A DNA stretch of 64,000 nucleotides from assembly GCA_026413225.1 (NCBI GenBank), contig CM048552.1:165800053-165864052 (forward strand). Reading direction: 5' to 3'. Positions 11,589 through 23,992 of this stretch are shown piece after piece; within the stretch, counting starts at the first letter, position 1; every line of letters starts with the position of its first letter. Source of the DNA: Otis tarda. Taxonomy: Eukaryota; Chordata; Aves; Otidiformes; Otididae. The notes under the pieces were generated by a model that saw only the letters and a program-made list of their open reading frames with translations, was not told the origin of the DNA and did not search any database. The translations under genes and the position numbers were made by a program.

Positions 11589-13316
11589 CTAGATCAGGTT
11601 GCTCAGAGCCTCATCCAGCCTGGCCTTGAACGTCTCCAGGGATGGGGCTTCCACCACCTTTCTGGGCAACCTGTTGCAGTGTTCTATAACTCGCATTGTA
11701 AAAAATTTTTTCCTAATTTCCAATCTAAATCTTCCCCCCTCTATTTTAAAACCATTACCCCTCGTCCTATTGCAACAGGCCCTACTAAACAGCCTTTCCC
11801 CATCTTTCTTGTAGGCCCCCTTGAGGTACTGGAAGACCGCTATCAGGTCTCCCCAGAGCCTCCTCTTCTCCAGGCTGAACAGCCCCAACTCTCTCAGCTT
11901 GTCCTTACAGGAAAGGTGCTCCAGCCCTCTGATCATCTTGGTGGCCCTCCTCTGGACCTTCTCCAACTGGTCCATGTCCTTTTTGTGCTGGGGGCTCCAG
12001 AACTGGACACAGTACTCCAGGTGGGGTCTCACCAGGGCAGAGTAGAGGGGGAGAATCACCTCCCTCGACCTGCTGGCCACGATCCTCTTGATGCAGCCCA
12101 GGATGCTGTTGGCCTTCTGGGCCGCAAGGGCACATTGCCGGCTCATGTTGAGCCTCTCATCCACCAGCACTCCCAAGTCTTTCTCCTCAGGGCTGCTCTC
12201 AATCCATTTTCTGCCCAGCCTGTATTTGTGCCTGGGATTGCCACGACCCAGGTGCAGGACCTTGCACTTGGCCTGGTTGAACTTCATGAGGTTGGCACAG
12301 GCCCACCTCTCCAGCCTGTCAAGGTCCCTCTGGATGGCATCCCTCCCTTCCAGCATATCAACGGCACCACACAACTTGGTGTCATCGGCAAACTTGCTGA
12401 GGGTGCACTCTATCCCACTGTCCATGTCGCCGACAAAGATGTTGAACAGGGCCGGGCCCAACATGGACCCCTGAGGGACGCCACTGGTGACCGGTCTCCA
12501 CATGGACATTGAGCCGTTGACCACCACTCTCTGAGTGCAGCCATCCAGCCAACTCCTTATCCACCGAGTGGTCCGTCCATCAAACCCATGTCTCTCTAGT
12601 TTAGAGAGAAGGATGTCATGCGGGACAGTGTCAAAAGCTTTGCACAAGTCCAGGTAGATGATGTCAGTTGCTCGTCCCTTGTCCACCGATGCCGTCACCC
12701 CATCATAGAAGGCCACCAAATTGGTCAGGCACAATCTGCCCTTGGTGAAGCCATGTTGGCTGTCACCAACCACCTCCTTGCTCTCCATGTGCCTCAGCAT
12801 GGTTTCCACGAGAATCTGCTCCATGACCTTGCCAGGCACAGAGGTGAGGCTGACCGGCCTGTAGTTACCTGGGTCTTCCTTATTCCCCTTTTTAAAAATT
12901 GGGGTTATGTTCCCTCTCTTCCAGTCATCGGGGGCCTCACCAGACCGCCACAAGTTCTCAAGTACGATAGCCAGTGGCTTGGCAACTTCATCCGCCAGTT
13001 CCCTCAGGACCCGCGGATGGATCTCATCAGGTCCCATGGACTTGTGCACCTTTAGGTTCCTCAAATGATCCCGAACCTTCTCTTCGAGTACAATGGGCGG
13101 TTCTTCACCCTTGCAGTCCCTGCTTGCACCTTCTACAGCTTGGGTGGTGGGACAGGAACTCTTGTCAGTGAAGACTGAGGCAAAAAAGTCATTGAGAACC
13201 TCAGCCTTCTCCATGTCCTGGGTAACCAGGACACCAGTCTCCTTCCGGAGGGGGCCTACATTTTCCCTGCACTTTCTTTTGTCCCCTACGTACCTATAAA
13301 GGTCTTCTTGTTGCAT
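11589..13316 (-). pseudogene. CR1 ORF2 reverse transcriptase domain, catalytic motif intact
   Basis: An open frame of 575 codons on the minus strand. Numbered from the first ATG, the N-terminal linker (YRYVGDKRK) is followed by [20 protein letters not shown] at about 137-156, motif [12 protein letters not shown] (221-231), the VPQGS box (280-284) and motif C FADDTK (309-314) with both aspartates. The thumb and C-terminal region end in [11 protein letters not shown]. In an intact element this is the C-terminal half of ORF2p. Here the first ATG is an artefact: the true upstream is the endonuclease ORF, separated by about a 1-bp deletion near 13,297-13,301, where the frame for NKKTF should continue into YRYVG. 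No promoter or host context suggests expression. Confidence 0.93.
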
Positions 13317-14071
13317 TTTATATCCCTGGCCAGATTCAGTTCTGCCAGGGCTTTGGCCTTCCTTACCTTATCCCTGGCCACTCGCACAGCCTCTTTGTAG
13401 TCCTCCCATGCTACCTCTCCCTGCTTCCACCCTCTATAGGCTTCCTCTTTTACTTTCAGTTGGTCCAGGAGCTCCTTGCTCATCCACACCGGCCTCCTGG
13501 CCTTTTTGCCCGACTTGTTTTTCTTCGGGATGCACCTCTGCTGAGCTTGGAGGAGGTGCTCCTTGAATATAGACCAACTTTCCTGGGCCCCTCTTCCCTC
13601 CAGGGCCTCCTCCCATGGCACTTGGCCCATCAGGTCCCTGAAGAGGCCGAAGTCCGCCTTCCTGAAGTCTAGGGCAGAGAGCTTGCCATGTAGTTTCCTT
13701 GCTGCCCCATGGATCTTGAACTCCACCATGTCATGGTCACTGCAGCCAAGGCTGTCCTTTAGTTTCACATCCCCCACCAGTCCCTCCCTGTTGGTGAGCA
13801 CAAGGTCGAGCATGGCACCCCTCCTCGTCGGCTCCTCTATCGCCTGCAGGAGAAAGTTGTCATCCACGCATTCCAGGAACCTCCTGGACTGCCTGTGCCC
13901 TGCCATGTTGTCTCTCCAACAGATGTCAGGGTGGTTGAAGTCCCCCATGAGGACCAGGGCCTGTGACCGTGAGGCTGCTCCTATCTGCCTATAGAGCGCT
14001 TCGTCTGCTCTGTCCTCCTGGCCAGGCGGCCTGTAACAGACCCCCACCGAACGTCCCCTGTCCGTCCCCAT
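13286..14071 (-). pseudogene. CR1 ORF2 endonuclease domain (APE-like), frameshifted
   Basis: A 261-codon frame encoding most of an apurinic-endonuclease-like LINE nuclease, which nicks target DNA to prime reverse transcription. Visible motifs, numbered from the ATG, are [10 protein letters not shown] (about 9-18), [11 protein letters not shown] (about 42-52), [10 protein letters not shown] (about 88-97) and SDHDMVEF (about 110-117). The last carries the conserved Asp-His catalytic pair of this fold. The C-terminal linker ends in [10 protein letters not shown], where the frame breaks and the reverse transcriptase continues in another frame. Its N-terminus is in a third frame (13,981-14,220), so a second frameshift lies near 14,060-14,075. 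Confidence 0.92.
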
Positions 14072-14220
14072 CCTCTAATCTTGACCCATAAGCTCTCTGT
14101 CAGCTCCTCCTCCATCCCCAGGCGGAGCTCCACACACTCCAGCCGGTTGCTGACATAGAGAGCGACACCCCCTCCTTGTCTTCCCTTCCTGTCTTTTCTA
14201 AAAAGCCTATACCCTCCCAT
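13981..14220 (-). pseudogene. CR1 ORF2 endonuclease N-terminal piece
   Basis: A short frame carrying GYRLFRKDRKGRQGGGVALY and ESLWVKI, the region just before the VGVCYRPP motif of the endonuclease. The useful part runs to about 14,070. After that the frame is an out-of-phase shadow of the main endonuclease frame. The CR1 stops at the ATG end of this piece, so the extreme N-terminus, including the first catalytic residues of the nuclease, is absent. Confidence 0.85.
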
Positions 14221-16851
14221 GTTGACTTTAATGGTGTTTATTGCTATTTTATATATATATACTTCAGCTAATTATGATGTGCTTGAAAATTGTGATATAT
14301 TAGCTACCGCAGTTAGAGTCAACATTTTTAGGTAGTCAATATTCAGATAATATTCCACATTGGTTTAAAAGCTGGTGTATTTAAACTATGATGGGAAGAG
14401 GTTAACTGTAGATGCAAAGCTTAATGCTTCCTGTTTTGTTAAGTGGTGACAGGAACAATCTCATATCTGAAGAATTAATAGAAACAATTAATGGCATTAA
14501 TCTCATGCAACTATGGGAAAATATTTGTGTTAGGAAGTTTATCCTCCTTACGCTTAAATTAATTTCTTACTTTTTTTACATTGATATATCATAATCATGT
14601 CATAAATGAAGCAATAAAGAGTACTCTGTTTATACTAGACCTCTAATATCCTGAAAATGTGGTTACCAAGATCCACTATTGAGATTATGGATTTGGCAAG
14701 AAGACAGTTGATATTTCAACAAATCTACTGTGTAACTGTAAATTATATAGTGAATTAAGCACATAGTTGAATACTATGATAATGTAAGCCTATTAGCTGA
14801 AAAAATGTCGCATTGTGTCCTGATGGTGCAATAAGTAAAAAAGATTATCTTTTTTTAATTTTTTTTTCTTCATCAGTTAGAATATTCTTCATGACTAGAG
14901 TCTTCAAGATGAAGATACATTGTCTCTTCTAATCCATCATCACCATTAAGAATTTTGATTGCCTTAACTTAATTAATACTTTTGTTAATGATGTTTGAGC
15001 AAGACAGTAATGTTCCCCAACCTGCAATGGTTTTATTGCTTATAATACTCAGAAGCACTTCTATTTAAATTCTACTTATTACCTTACTTCTGAATAATTC
15101 TTTAATGTAATAGTCCTAAAACTATTCTATAATTCTGTAAGACAACCATGCAGAAAGTTTTGTGGTAGAATGTAGCAACATTATTACTGTTTGAAAAGCA
15201 GAGATTTTACGTACTGGAATGCTTTCAGAAAAATATTTCTAATTTTTGTGCAGTGTTTTCTGAAAATTAAATTAAAAAATATTCCTTCAAATAACTTTCC
15301 CATCTTCCAGTCAAAACCAGGATTACTATGTTCTCCTAACCTTAGCTTCTGCCAAAACAAAGGGCATCAAAAAATGTCAAAAAATACATTAATCAAGACA
15401 TTCTTTTCTCTAAGATTTTCATACCTTGAACTTTTCAGCCCTCCCCATTTCCATCACTCAAAGCTCAAAGCTATTATCAAACCTACAGTAAAAAAAAAAA
15501 GTAGGAAACAGAATGGCAGAGCCAGACTCCTGAATTTGTTCTGCCATTTCTGCAGGGGACTTCTGTCTGGGCACATTTCTTGTCTCACTGCACTGAACTA
15601 GACTCAGGTTGCATATACCTTGGTTCATGTTTAGACAAATTATGACAATAGTTGTCACTAGTCACACTTTCAAACATACAAAATATGTCCTATGGCCTTC
15701 ATGACAGTATGGGTTACAGTACTGAGCATTTGGACACCCAATTGTTACATACATTGTCGTCTGAACAATTTGCAAATATGAAGTTTGGCATTCTGACAAA
15801 ATTAATAAGAAACAGGGATCCTAAAAAAAAAAAATAATAGGATATTTACATACCACCAAAGTTGCTAAATGTTGAGGAAGGAAAGAATTGTTAACTTTAC
15901 ATCTTACTGAAAAATTAGTCAATTGCTTAAGTCTGTCTCAAAAGTGGTTTTCTCCTGTGCTGTGTGGTGATTAATGCTAGTTAAAACACATAATTCAAGT
16001 AAATGAATACCAGCCCCAGAGGCAGGGCTAGACACAGGGCTGGGCACAGGCACCATAACAAGTGTTGTCACCAGGGGCCTAGTTGTGCCAAAATGGGGTC
16101 CTGGGCCATGGGCAGGTGGGTCCTAGATGAGGCTTGTCAGGGACAATAAGGCTGAGCAGTGCCCTCTGGGCCCTGATAGCAGCAACCTGGGAAGGAGAAT
16201 CTCACTGTCTCCTGAGTCTCAATCTCTCTCTCTCTCTCCTTATAGCCTGTCCTACACAAAACTCTTAAATGTGCCTTGGATCAGTGAGATGGCACTTATT
16301 TCACATTAATTTGGTGTTGAGTAGATTCAACTCTAGTCAGTTATGTAAGTAATAAACACAGAAATAACATATACTTGTAAACATTAAAAAAAATTTAAAA
16401 AGCAGAAGCAAAAAGCAAACAGAATGCAGTGAGAGGGGGAAAAAAAAGTAAGAAGAAACTATTTGGTTTAAATCCACAGCTGAATTAGTAAGATAGATGG
16501 AGACACTTAAGAATGAAACACATATTTTTAGAGATTATGTATATCATAGATCTAATCAGGAACTGAAAGGTTGAAAGTTGGAATATAAATTATATTACAA
16601 ATGAATGTTTATAATTTAACAGATACAATTTACAGTGCACAAATTTCCTAAAATTTATGGAAGAGCTGTTCAGAATTGTATTCTCAGAAAACATATTCCA
16701 TTAAATATATTTCAAAAACATGTTATTACTTGATTTGTAGAAGTTGTCTGTAAAAAAAATTCAGATTCTGTTGAGGAAATAGGGTAGTACTGATGATAAT
16801 GAACTTCTATGGTTTTCTAGCTTGGATCACTTGACCAGGTATACTAAGAAT
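14221..16851. other. AT-rich spacer, one GC-richer patch
   Basis: No CR1 or LTR was recognised. It has short T/A runs and a 136-codon open frame (15,191-15,601, plus) with no recognisable domain. A GC-rich, CpG-poor patch at 16,010-16,200 (ccagccccagaggcagggct onward) differs sharply from its surroundings. A short CT tract lies at 16,222-16,240. Confidence 0.6.
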
Positions 16852-17555
16852 TATAGAATCATAGAATATTTCAGGTTAGCAGGAACATTTAAAGCTCATC
16901 TAGTCCAACTCCCCTGCAAGGATCAGGGACATCTTCAACTAGATCAGGTTGCTCAGAGTCCCATTGACCCTGGCCTTGAATGTTTCTAGGGATGGGGCAT
17001 CCACCACCTCTGTGGGCAACCTGTTCCAGTGTTCCACCACCCTCACTGTAAAAAACTTTTTCCTTATGTTCAGTCTGATTCTACCTCTCTCTATAGTTTC
17101 TCTATAGAGAAACTCTTTGGCAGGGCCTGTTGTACTAGGGCAAGGCATAATTGTTTTAAAATAGAGGGATGTAGATTCAGACTTGATATTAGGAAAAAAA
17201 GTTTTTTACAGTGAGGATGGTAGAACACTGGAACAGGTTGCCCACAGAGGTGGTAGATGCCCCATCCCTGGAAATATTCAAGGCCAGGTTGGACGGGGCT
17301 CTTAGCAATCTGATCTAATTGGAGATGTCTCTGCTTCTTGCAGAGGGGTTGGACTACATGATCTTTAAATGTCCCTTCCAACCCAAACTATTCTGATTCT
17401 ATTATCACAACAGGCCCTGGCAAAATGTTTGTTCTTATCTTTCTTATAAGTCCCCTTTAAGTCTTTCTTCACAGGAGAGACATTCCAACTCTCTGGTCAT
17501 TCTTACAGCTCTCCGCCTCCAGATCCACTCCAGCAGGTCTGTGTCTTTACAGTAT
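16852..17555 (-). mobile_element. CR1: CR1 copy 4a, interrupted by CR1 copy 4b
   Basis: The minus-strand CR1 is read in two pieces. 16,852-17,094 holds the tail atagaatcatagaat, the 3' boxes and the end of the RT coding region. 17,403 to about 17,555 resumes at tatcacaacaggccctgg and carries cacaggagagac and ccactccagcaggtctgtgt. Between them lies a plus-strand CR1. About 25 bp of expected CR1 sequence is missing at the break. Divergence is moderate, so it is older than copies 1 and 3. Confidence 0.88.
17107..17402 (+). mobile_element. CR1: CR1 copy 4b nested head-to-head in 4a
   Basis: The plus strand reads gagaaactctttggcagggc, then attaggaaaaaaagtttttt, acactggaacaggttgccca, gatgccccatccctgg, ggttggactacatgatcttt and attctgattctatt. 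This is the last ~300 bp of CR1 in plus orientation. With copy 4a it forms an inverted pair of about 240-bp arms. The junction holds a perfect 20-bp palindrome at 17,095-17,114. Confidence 0.9.
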
Positions 17556-17696
17556 TGAGTTACTTGCTCCTGCCATTACGCCTTCTTCTGTGTGTCCAGA
17601 TGAGCTTCTTATCACTTAACCTAACACAAACTCACTTTAAAGGCTTCTAGTGTTAGAACTACACCAAAAATACTTCACTCAAATTTTCTGAACTGC

Positions 17697-17826
17697 TTTC
17701 AGGTAGTCGCAGAGAGCAATGAGGTCTCCCCTCAGCCTCTTCTTCTCTAGACTAAACAATCCCAGTTCCCTCAGCTGCTCCTCTTAATACTTGTGCTCCA
17801 GACTCCTCACCAGTGTTGTCATCTTC
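17697..17826 (-). mobile_element. CR1: CR1 copy 4c, old internal fragment
   Basis: gaggtctcccctcagcctct, tctagactaaacaatcccag, ttccctcagctgctcctc and tgtgctccagactcctcacc are minus-strand CR1 coding blocks of an older subfamily. The match is decayed and has no 3' tail. The 17,556-17,696 stretch between this and 4a is not assignable. Confidence 0.75.
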
Positions 17827-20280
17827 CACAAATCCTGATTCATATCTGCCAGGTTCAATGGATGTCTTGGGCATAATACAGTTTCTCCAACACATTTATA
17901 CATGCAATTGAATGATGCTTAACTTTTTTTTTTTAATATGTATTAGAAATATTCATTGTAACCTGCTGGAATTGCATACTTGCTATAAAGACAGAGTTTC
18001 TTATACACAGACCTAGTATTATTTTAGATATCTAGAATATTTTGTCTTTATTACCATGCTGCTTTCCAGGGGAGAACACACGTATATGCCAACACCCCTG
18101 TACATTCTCAAGTGCCTACAGTGCAGGCATGAGATTTCTCTGTACATGCAACTGCCTACATTCAGTGCTTAAAGACAGATGTTTGATCCCACTTGAGATG
18201 CTCTGGAATTCAGAAAAACTTCTAACTGCCATTACAGTAATAAATTTGTCCAAGTACTCTGTCATATCTGCTAATTTACTTATTGTAAATTTTCTTGATT
18301 GACAATGGAGAGAAACAAAGAGCTTTAGGATGTAATTTGTATAGAAGTATATTGTGTTGGAGATGTAAGTGAAATAATCTTTGGATTTAAGTGTTATAAC
18401 CTTCTCTTAATAACTTTTATGTACTATTTATGACCTCATATTGACAACATAGATCAGTAACTAAGGTGAACTGTATACTGATTGAATAACATGCACTGTG
18501 AACAAATTCATCATTGAACACCCCTGTAAAATGCCCCCCAAATCATCTCATTTTAGAAAAGGTTGCAAATTTTATGAAGATCTATAATGGAAGAAATGTA
18601 TTTTGATGCTGATGTTTTCAGTAAAAGAAATCTTATTAAAGTGGTTTTTTTTTAAGAAAAAAATTAATTTAGAATATTGATATTTTATAAGATAAAACAG
18701 AAACCTACTATTATGCTTAACACAATTAAATTTTTGTATTTAGTTTTTCAGAAAAGCTGTTACACTACTGCTCCTGTGCTCTTTAGACAGTGGTTTACTA
18801 CATGGAGACTTGTACTACATTGAACTAAACAATCTGTGCTATTAACAAATAATAGAAGTATAATGCAAACAGCTGTTGGGGGCAATTATATCTATTTATG
18901 TACTGGAAAAGAAAACAAATACATCATGAGTACATTTTGTATGCTTCATGAGGTTTGACAAATCGTAGTAAGCTATGTCATACTATAATTCTATTGTGTT
19001 TGAGTCTTTTAATACAATAGCAGCTACACTCCTGAAAGACATACAATCTTTAAATTAACTTTAAATTACTGATTTAAAGGAAAGTAAATTTAAAAAGTTG
19101 AAATGTTTACAAAATTCATATAAATTTATTTTGCTATTCACATTTTTATCTTGACTTTTTTTCCTAAGATTTTTGTCCCTTAAAGTTTTCTGTTTCTCTT
19201 ACAGAGAAAATTCCATATTAAGCTAAGATTATATTTTTTGCATGTAAACACTCTCTCTGAATCTTAGATAGGACCTATCTAACTTATTTAAATTTCTTTA
19301 ACAAAAAGGTTGCGTCACTCCTAACTTCAATTATTTTTTTTTATTAAGGTTCTCAAGAGCATATAAAACACTTTTGGTTTTGGTGCTTTCCATTGTAATT
19401 TTATTTTTCTTTAATTAAATGTGCTTCTCTAGAAACCATAGTTTTTTTTTTATACAGACTGAATAATCCTTTCACAATCAACTCATTCTGAGCCAAAAGC
19501 ATAGCAACCAAACTGAAAACAGTTCACTTTCTTACTGCTTCCAGAAACATGACCTACAAACCACAGAATTTTCTACAATAGCAACTTGGCACCAATTTCA
19601 CAGCTTTTTTCTGTCCCTGAACTTTGATGTATCCTGAGAAAATACACATATTTCTTGTCTTATATCAAAGAGGGTCAGAAATCAAGGAATTATCCTTTCA
19701 GTATTTAGTGTATTTGTATCTGAATATGTGGTTTTTACTCTTTAGAGAGATACAGTTCACTGAAATAATTATATCCTAATTTTTTTAAACTGAGTGGGAC
19801 AATTCAAAAAGTTGAGATAGAAAATACTTGCAGAGGGCTATCAGTATGCAATTATGATTAAAGGGCATGCTTTTGTTAATCTGGGAACTGTACACAAATG
19901 TAAAATATGGTGGTTAGTTGGCAGATGTCCTTACGTGGATACTTTTTTGGAGTGTGAATAGGATATTCTGTCTGTGCTACTTTAGAATTGTTCACTTTTT
20001 CTCCTCTCATTTTCTTTTTTTCATATTTATAAATATGCCGGGTAACAAGAAGTCAATACCAAAAGTTTGCATCTTGCTAATTTACTTAATATGTTGCAAG
20101 TAAAATAGTCTCCTTTTGACTCTTTTTGCAAATACAGTAGTTCCAACAGAAAAGGTGAAAAGCTAAGTTTCTTTTACATTATATTTCCAGTCTTCCTTCC
20201 TTTCTGCCTTTAATTATTGTATAAATTGGCAGCTAGAGGAACTGTGTTCTTAGGAACAAGAACACCCCCCCACACCTCCC
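17827..20280. other. AT-rich spacer, nothing recognised
   Basis: Unique-looking AT-rich DNA with short chance ORFs (the longest is 86 codons at 18,042-18,302). I found no repeat family, RNA gene or coding signature. Confidence 0.6.
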
Positions 20281-20368
20281 CCCCTTGCGGGGTGAGGGTG
20301 GGGAGTGGACTAGATGACCTTTGAAGGTCCCTTCCTACCCTAGCCGTTCTATGATTCTATGATTCTAG
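20281..20368 (+). mobile_element. CR1: CR1 copy 5, 3'-end fragment
   Basis: ccttgcggggtgaggg, then ggactagatgacctttgaag, cccttcctaccc and a tail of two ATTCTATG-type octamers. Only about 90 bp was inserted. It is well preserved for its length, which fits the younger subfamily. Confidence 0.93.
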
Positions 20369-23300
20369 GAAAGTTACTTCCTTTTAGATAGGACATCTAA
20401 TACGCAGTTTAAGAGTAATACCGATTTTAAATGTAGAGCATCTTGCTTACTGAAATATCCAGTTTGTGCATTCTGAGAGATTGGCTACCAGTATCAAAAC
20501 ATATGTGTATCGACTAAATGTCTGGAACTCAATTCTGCAAAACTTTTAGGCATTTCAATTTTATGCTACAAAGAAATAACTCATGCTAATTCATACAAGT
20601 AGAATCTCTGCTTCATAGTTAAACTATAACCTGGGAGGTCTTGGTTATTATATGAGTTCTTATACAATAACATTCATGCCTCTTTCCTTCAGGTACAAAA
20701 CAGGAATTTGGACTGGAATTTAACTTCTGCATTGTTGAATCCAGTTACAAAAAGATGTTGGTAGGCATACAACAGTCATACAGTTTTCCATTAAGTAGCA
20801 GTCCGCTACCATAAATGTTTCAAAAACACATTCATAAATATTTGTGAGATATTACACTGTATGCAGGCAATGGAAGAGTTTTTAAAAGTGTAGAAATATT
20901 ATGCTTAGTGAGAATTTTGAATATAGCAACAGTTATGGTTTGGCTACACACAGCTAAAGTAAGGTTGTCACAATTCTATCAAGAATAATATGTAAATACA
21001 TATGTTTTGAGTGTGTTTTCTTATTCTTTACAGAAAAAAAAGCTTAAATATTCATGTAACATACTTCAGGAATACAGTACTTTTTTGTTAGATTTTTTTT
21101 TCCTTCCTATATTTATATTCATTTTCTTGTTCCTAAATAAGGAATTTTGCTATTAACTGTTAAAATGGAAGTGTTACTGCCTAATAATGTACTGGTTTTC
21201 AGTTTGAATGGCTTTTATTTTCTTCTATTTATTATGTAAGTTAAAATATAAAATTGATAAATATCATATAAATACGTCTTAATCAAAGATAACAGTCAGC
21301 ATTTAAACTCAGTTCTGTTGTTAATTGATCCAGTAAACATCATAATATGTGGCAGCATCAATACCTGGCATTGTAAAAAACAGCTAGGATAGCAGTTTTC
21401 TAAGCATAGTTCTTCCATGTGGAGCTGCAGTTAGAACTGTTAAATGTATTATTACTTTGCCAAATACCGACTTTACCTGCAAGATTTTTTGATGCACTGT
21501 ATCAAAACCATAGTGGTTTGCCTTCCAGCAAGTCAGACTTATGAGCTCTTCAAGTTTAGAGGTTTGTGTCTTTTTTAAAATCATATAAAGTTGAGATTTT
21601 GATCAATTACTACATTTGCTGTCATGTTTTATTCGACCTTTTTTATCTAGTTCTTTTTCTTTTACAGAGGGAGCTTTTAATTGCATATTTAAAACCACTT
21701 GTTTCATTCTTACGGATTTCTTTCTGCCTGTGAACACAGCTACATGGAAAAAGTTTATCATAAGAGATACCTTAAGACTAGAAAAGCCTGTGTTCTAGGT
21801 ACCTTCTTACTGAAGACATTTGCAATTGACCCCTCAAGGATATTTGTTCAAACTCTTTTTTTTTTTTTTTTTTTTTTATCCCTTCATTTGGCATTAAAAA
21901 TAAATGAACTGGATATTAGACTAAAATCTTCAGGGCATTAAGTCAAAGCTAGAAACTTTACATTTTGCGCTTCCTGGTAGTTCAGTGAGTCTTCATTTTA
22001 TAAAGTATTATGTATCAAGACATTCCCATATCATAGAAGAAAAACAAATAAATGATTGGTTAAGACAGTAGATTCCCTCAGGGTCTCTGTCAGACCTGAA
22101 TGTGTTGACCTGAAATTCTGTTCTAGAATTTCAATCTGCCATCAAAGAAAAAAGTTTCACTTTTTATAAATTTTGTATTGCCGCCTTCTCTGTAAATTTA
22201 ATCTCACAATGTTGGTTATCACGAGGCTTTTTCTTAAAGAACAAATTTTCAATTCATCATTTCTTTCTGTCAAATAGGGTTTTTTTTGTTGTATATCTTA
22301 TGACACTTGAAGCATGTAATAAATAAAATTTATTAAACCAGATAGAACAAGGATAATCAAGCTGTTAAGCATATATGCTCAAATGTTAGAAGATAGTCTC
22401 CAAATTTTTTTCTATAATTGTTTTTAATATTTTTTTTTTCTTCTTTACGATACAGAATAATTCAATACTTCTTTTTTTTTGGTATTACTAATCCAATAAT
22501 AGCAGTATGATAGTGTATCATAGCTAGAAAAAGGAAGCAAACAAAAAAAAATTATTCTACCTTTTCTATTGCCACTTGGTAGCTAACTCTCAATGTTTGC
22601 TTCCAGATACAAAATCTGCTATAACTATAAGCAGACACTGAAGTGTTGTCGTTTAAGATTTATACATACCTCTCAGTTCAGCAAAGCGTGTAAATATGTA
22701 CACGATCTCCACAAATTTAAGTGAGACTGAAATAAAAAACTAAATGCTTTTTTTTTTTTAATTAGAGTGATGGTCAGTTAGCTTTTAATAAAAAAAAAAA
22801 AGCAATAGCTTTGTTTGCAGCATAATGTAGACTCAATTTCATGGATGCAAAGTTGAAAGGATAAGTAATTTAATCATAGATGTGTTGTAAGAAACATTAA
22901 ATAGTATTGTGGTATTCTATTATGAACACAAACAATGACAGAAGTAGAATAATAATCATACATGCACACAAAGATTCACATACAATTTACTTGCACCTAT
23001 TAATGCATATTTATCCACATTTGAACTAGCAACGTTGCACTGCTTAATACTTTAATCCATAGTTTTCTTCTATTTTCTTGACAAGTGTAATATTTGTCTG
23101 AAATTATCATGGTTCATCCCACAGAACATAATTTTGCCTTTTCTTTTTTAGCAGAAACAGTTCAACATTTTAAGCATTGGCGTTGTCAAAGTATAAAATA
23201 TGTTTTCCAATATTAACTAATTTATATTTTCTTCAAAGTCTGTTAGATGAACTATTTGGACTGAAGAGCCTTTAGTGTAAACAGGCAATAGGTCATGGTT

Positions 23301-23892
23301 TAGAGGCCACCTTTTTCTTGCAGGAAAGCCTGAAATTCCACTGGCATAATTGTAAAATACAGAAGAATGTCATTTAAATATTCTTCAGGAGCAAAGACTA
23401 AAAAAACTAAATTTCTTAATGTAAAATGGATTACTTATAAAAATATGCTAATGAAGTGTGATTTGCATAAAACTCTAAACTTTGTGAAATTTGTTTATGA
23501 TACTAATATTCAGACAAATAATTAGTTTTCCCTGTGGCTTCCAAGTTGAGCATACATGTGAGATATTTATGTACTTTGTGTTAATACAAGTGGACCCTAC
23601 AAGACGAGCTAATGCTACCTACAAATTCATAATTTTAGAGATATTGTTAATAAAAGAGTAAAAGAGCTGATAAATTGTATAGACCATATTTCTAGAGAAA
23701 GATACACACTTTATGGGCAGTTTCACACCAATTTTTCTTGCTCTCTCTCTGCTCTGTTTTGATAGATTTAGGCAGTGTCTGATCATTTAATCTCTTCAAA
23801 CAAAAACTAATTTTCTGCTTTAACTCCATTATCTATTATTCTTATATCCATTATTATATCCATTATTTCAAAAGCTGTCTGGACATAGTCCT
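20369..23892. other. AT-rich spacer, nothing recognised
   Basis: AT-rich DNA with long T runs, the largest being about 22 T at 21,856-21,877. AATAAA at 21,899 is on the plus strand and not in polyadenylation geometry with that run. Only short ORFs, none with a recognisable domain. Confidence 0.6.
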
Positions 23893-23992
23893 GGGCTACT
23901 GGCTTTAGGTGGCTCTACTCGGGCCGGGAATTGGCCCAGATGACCTCCAGAGCTCCCGTCCAGCTTCAACTATTCTGTGATTCTGTGATTCC
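23893..23992 (+). mobile_element. CR1: CR1 copy 6, old 3'-end fragment with ATTCTGTG tail
   Basis: ggctttaggtggctctactc, cccagatgacctccagagct, then attctgtgattctgtga. The octamer is ATTCTGTG instead of ATTCTATG, and the box reads GATGACCTCCAGAG. I associate both with older bird CR1 subfamilies. About 100 bp remains. Confidence 0.85.

Larger units (their letters stand above)
11501..14220 (-). mobile_element. CR1: CR1 copy 3, 2.7 kb, most of ORF2 present
   Basis: This is the longest young-looking CR1 in the window. The plus strand opens with tcatagaatcatagaaca (tail), then the standard 3' boxes. The minus strand then reads back through reverse transcriptase (11,589-13,316), endonuclease (13,286-14,071) and an N-terminal endonuclease piece (13,981-14,220). 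Homology stops near 14,220, so the first part of the endonuclease and all of ORF1 are missing. Two frameshifts break ORF2. CR1 is a non-LTR retrotransposon that copies itself by target-primed reverse transcription. 5' truncation like this is the usual outcome. No target duplication is evident. Confidence 0.97.

Noticed and set aside
11679..12512. A 277-codon plus-strand ORF, with similar plus ORFs at 664-1,260 and 12,618-13,055
   Set aside because: They lie antisense to the CR1 reverse transcriptase frame, and equivalent antisense ORFs recur in other CR1 copies. They are shadows of the GC-richer RT coding sequence.
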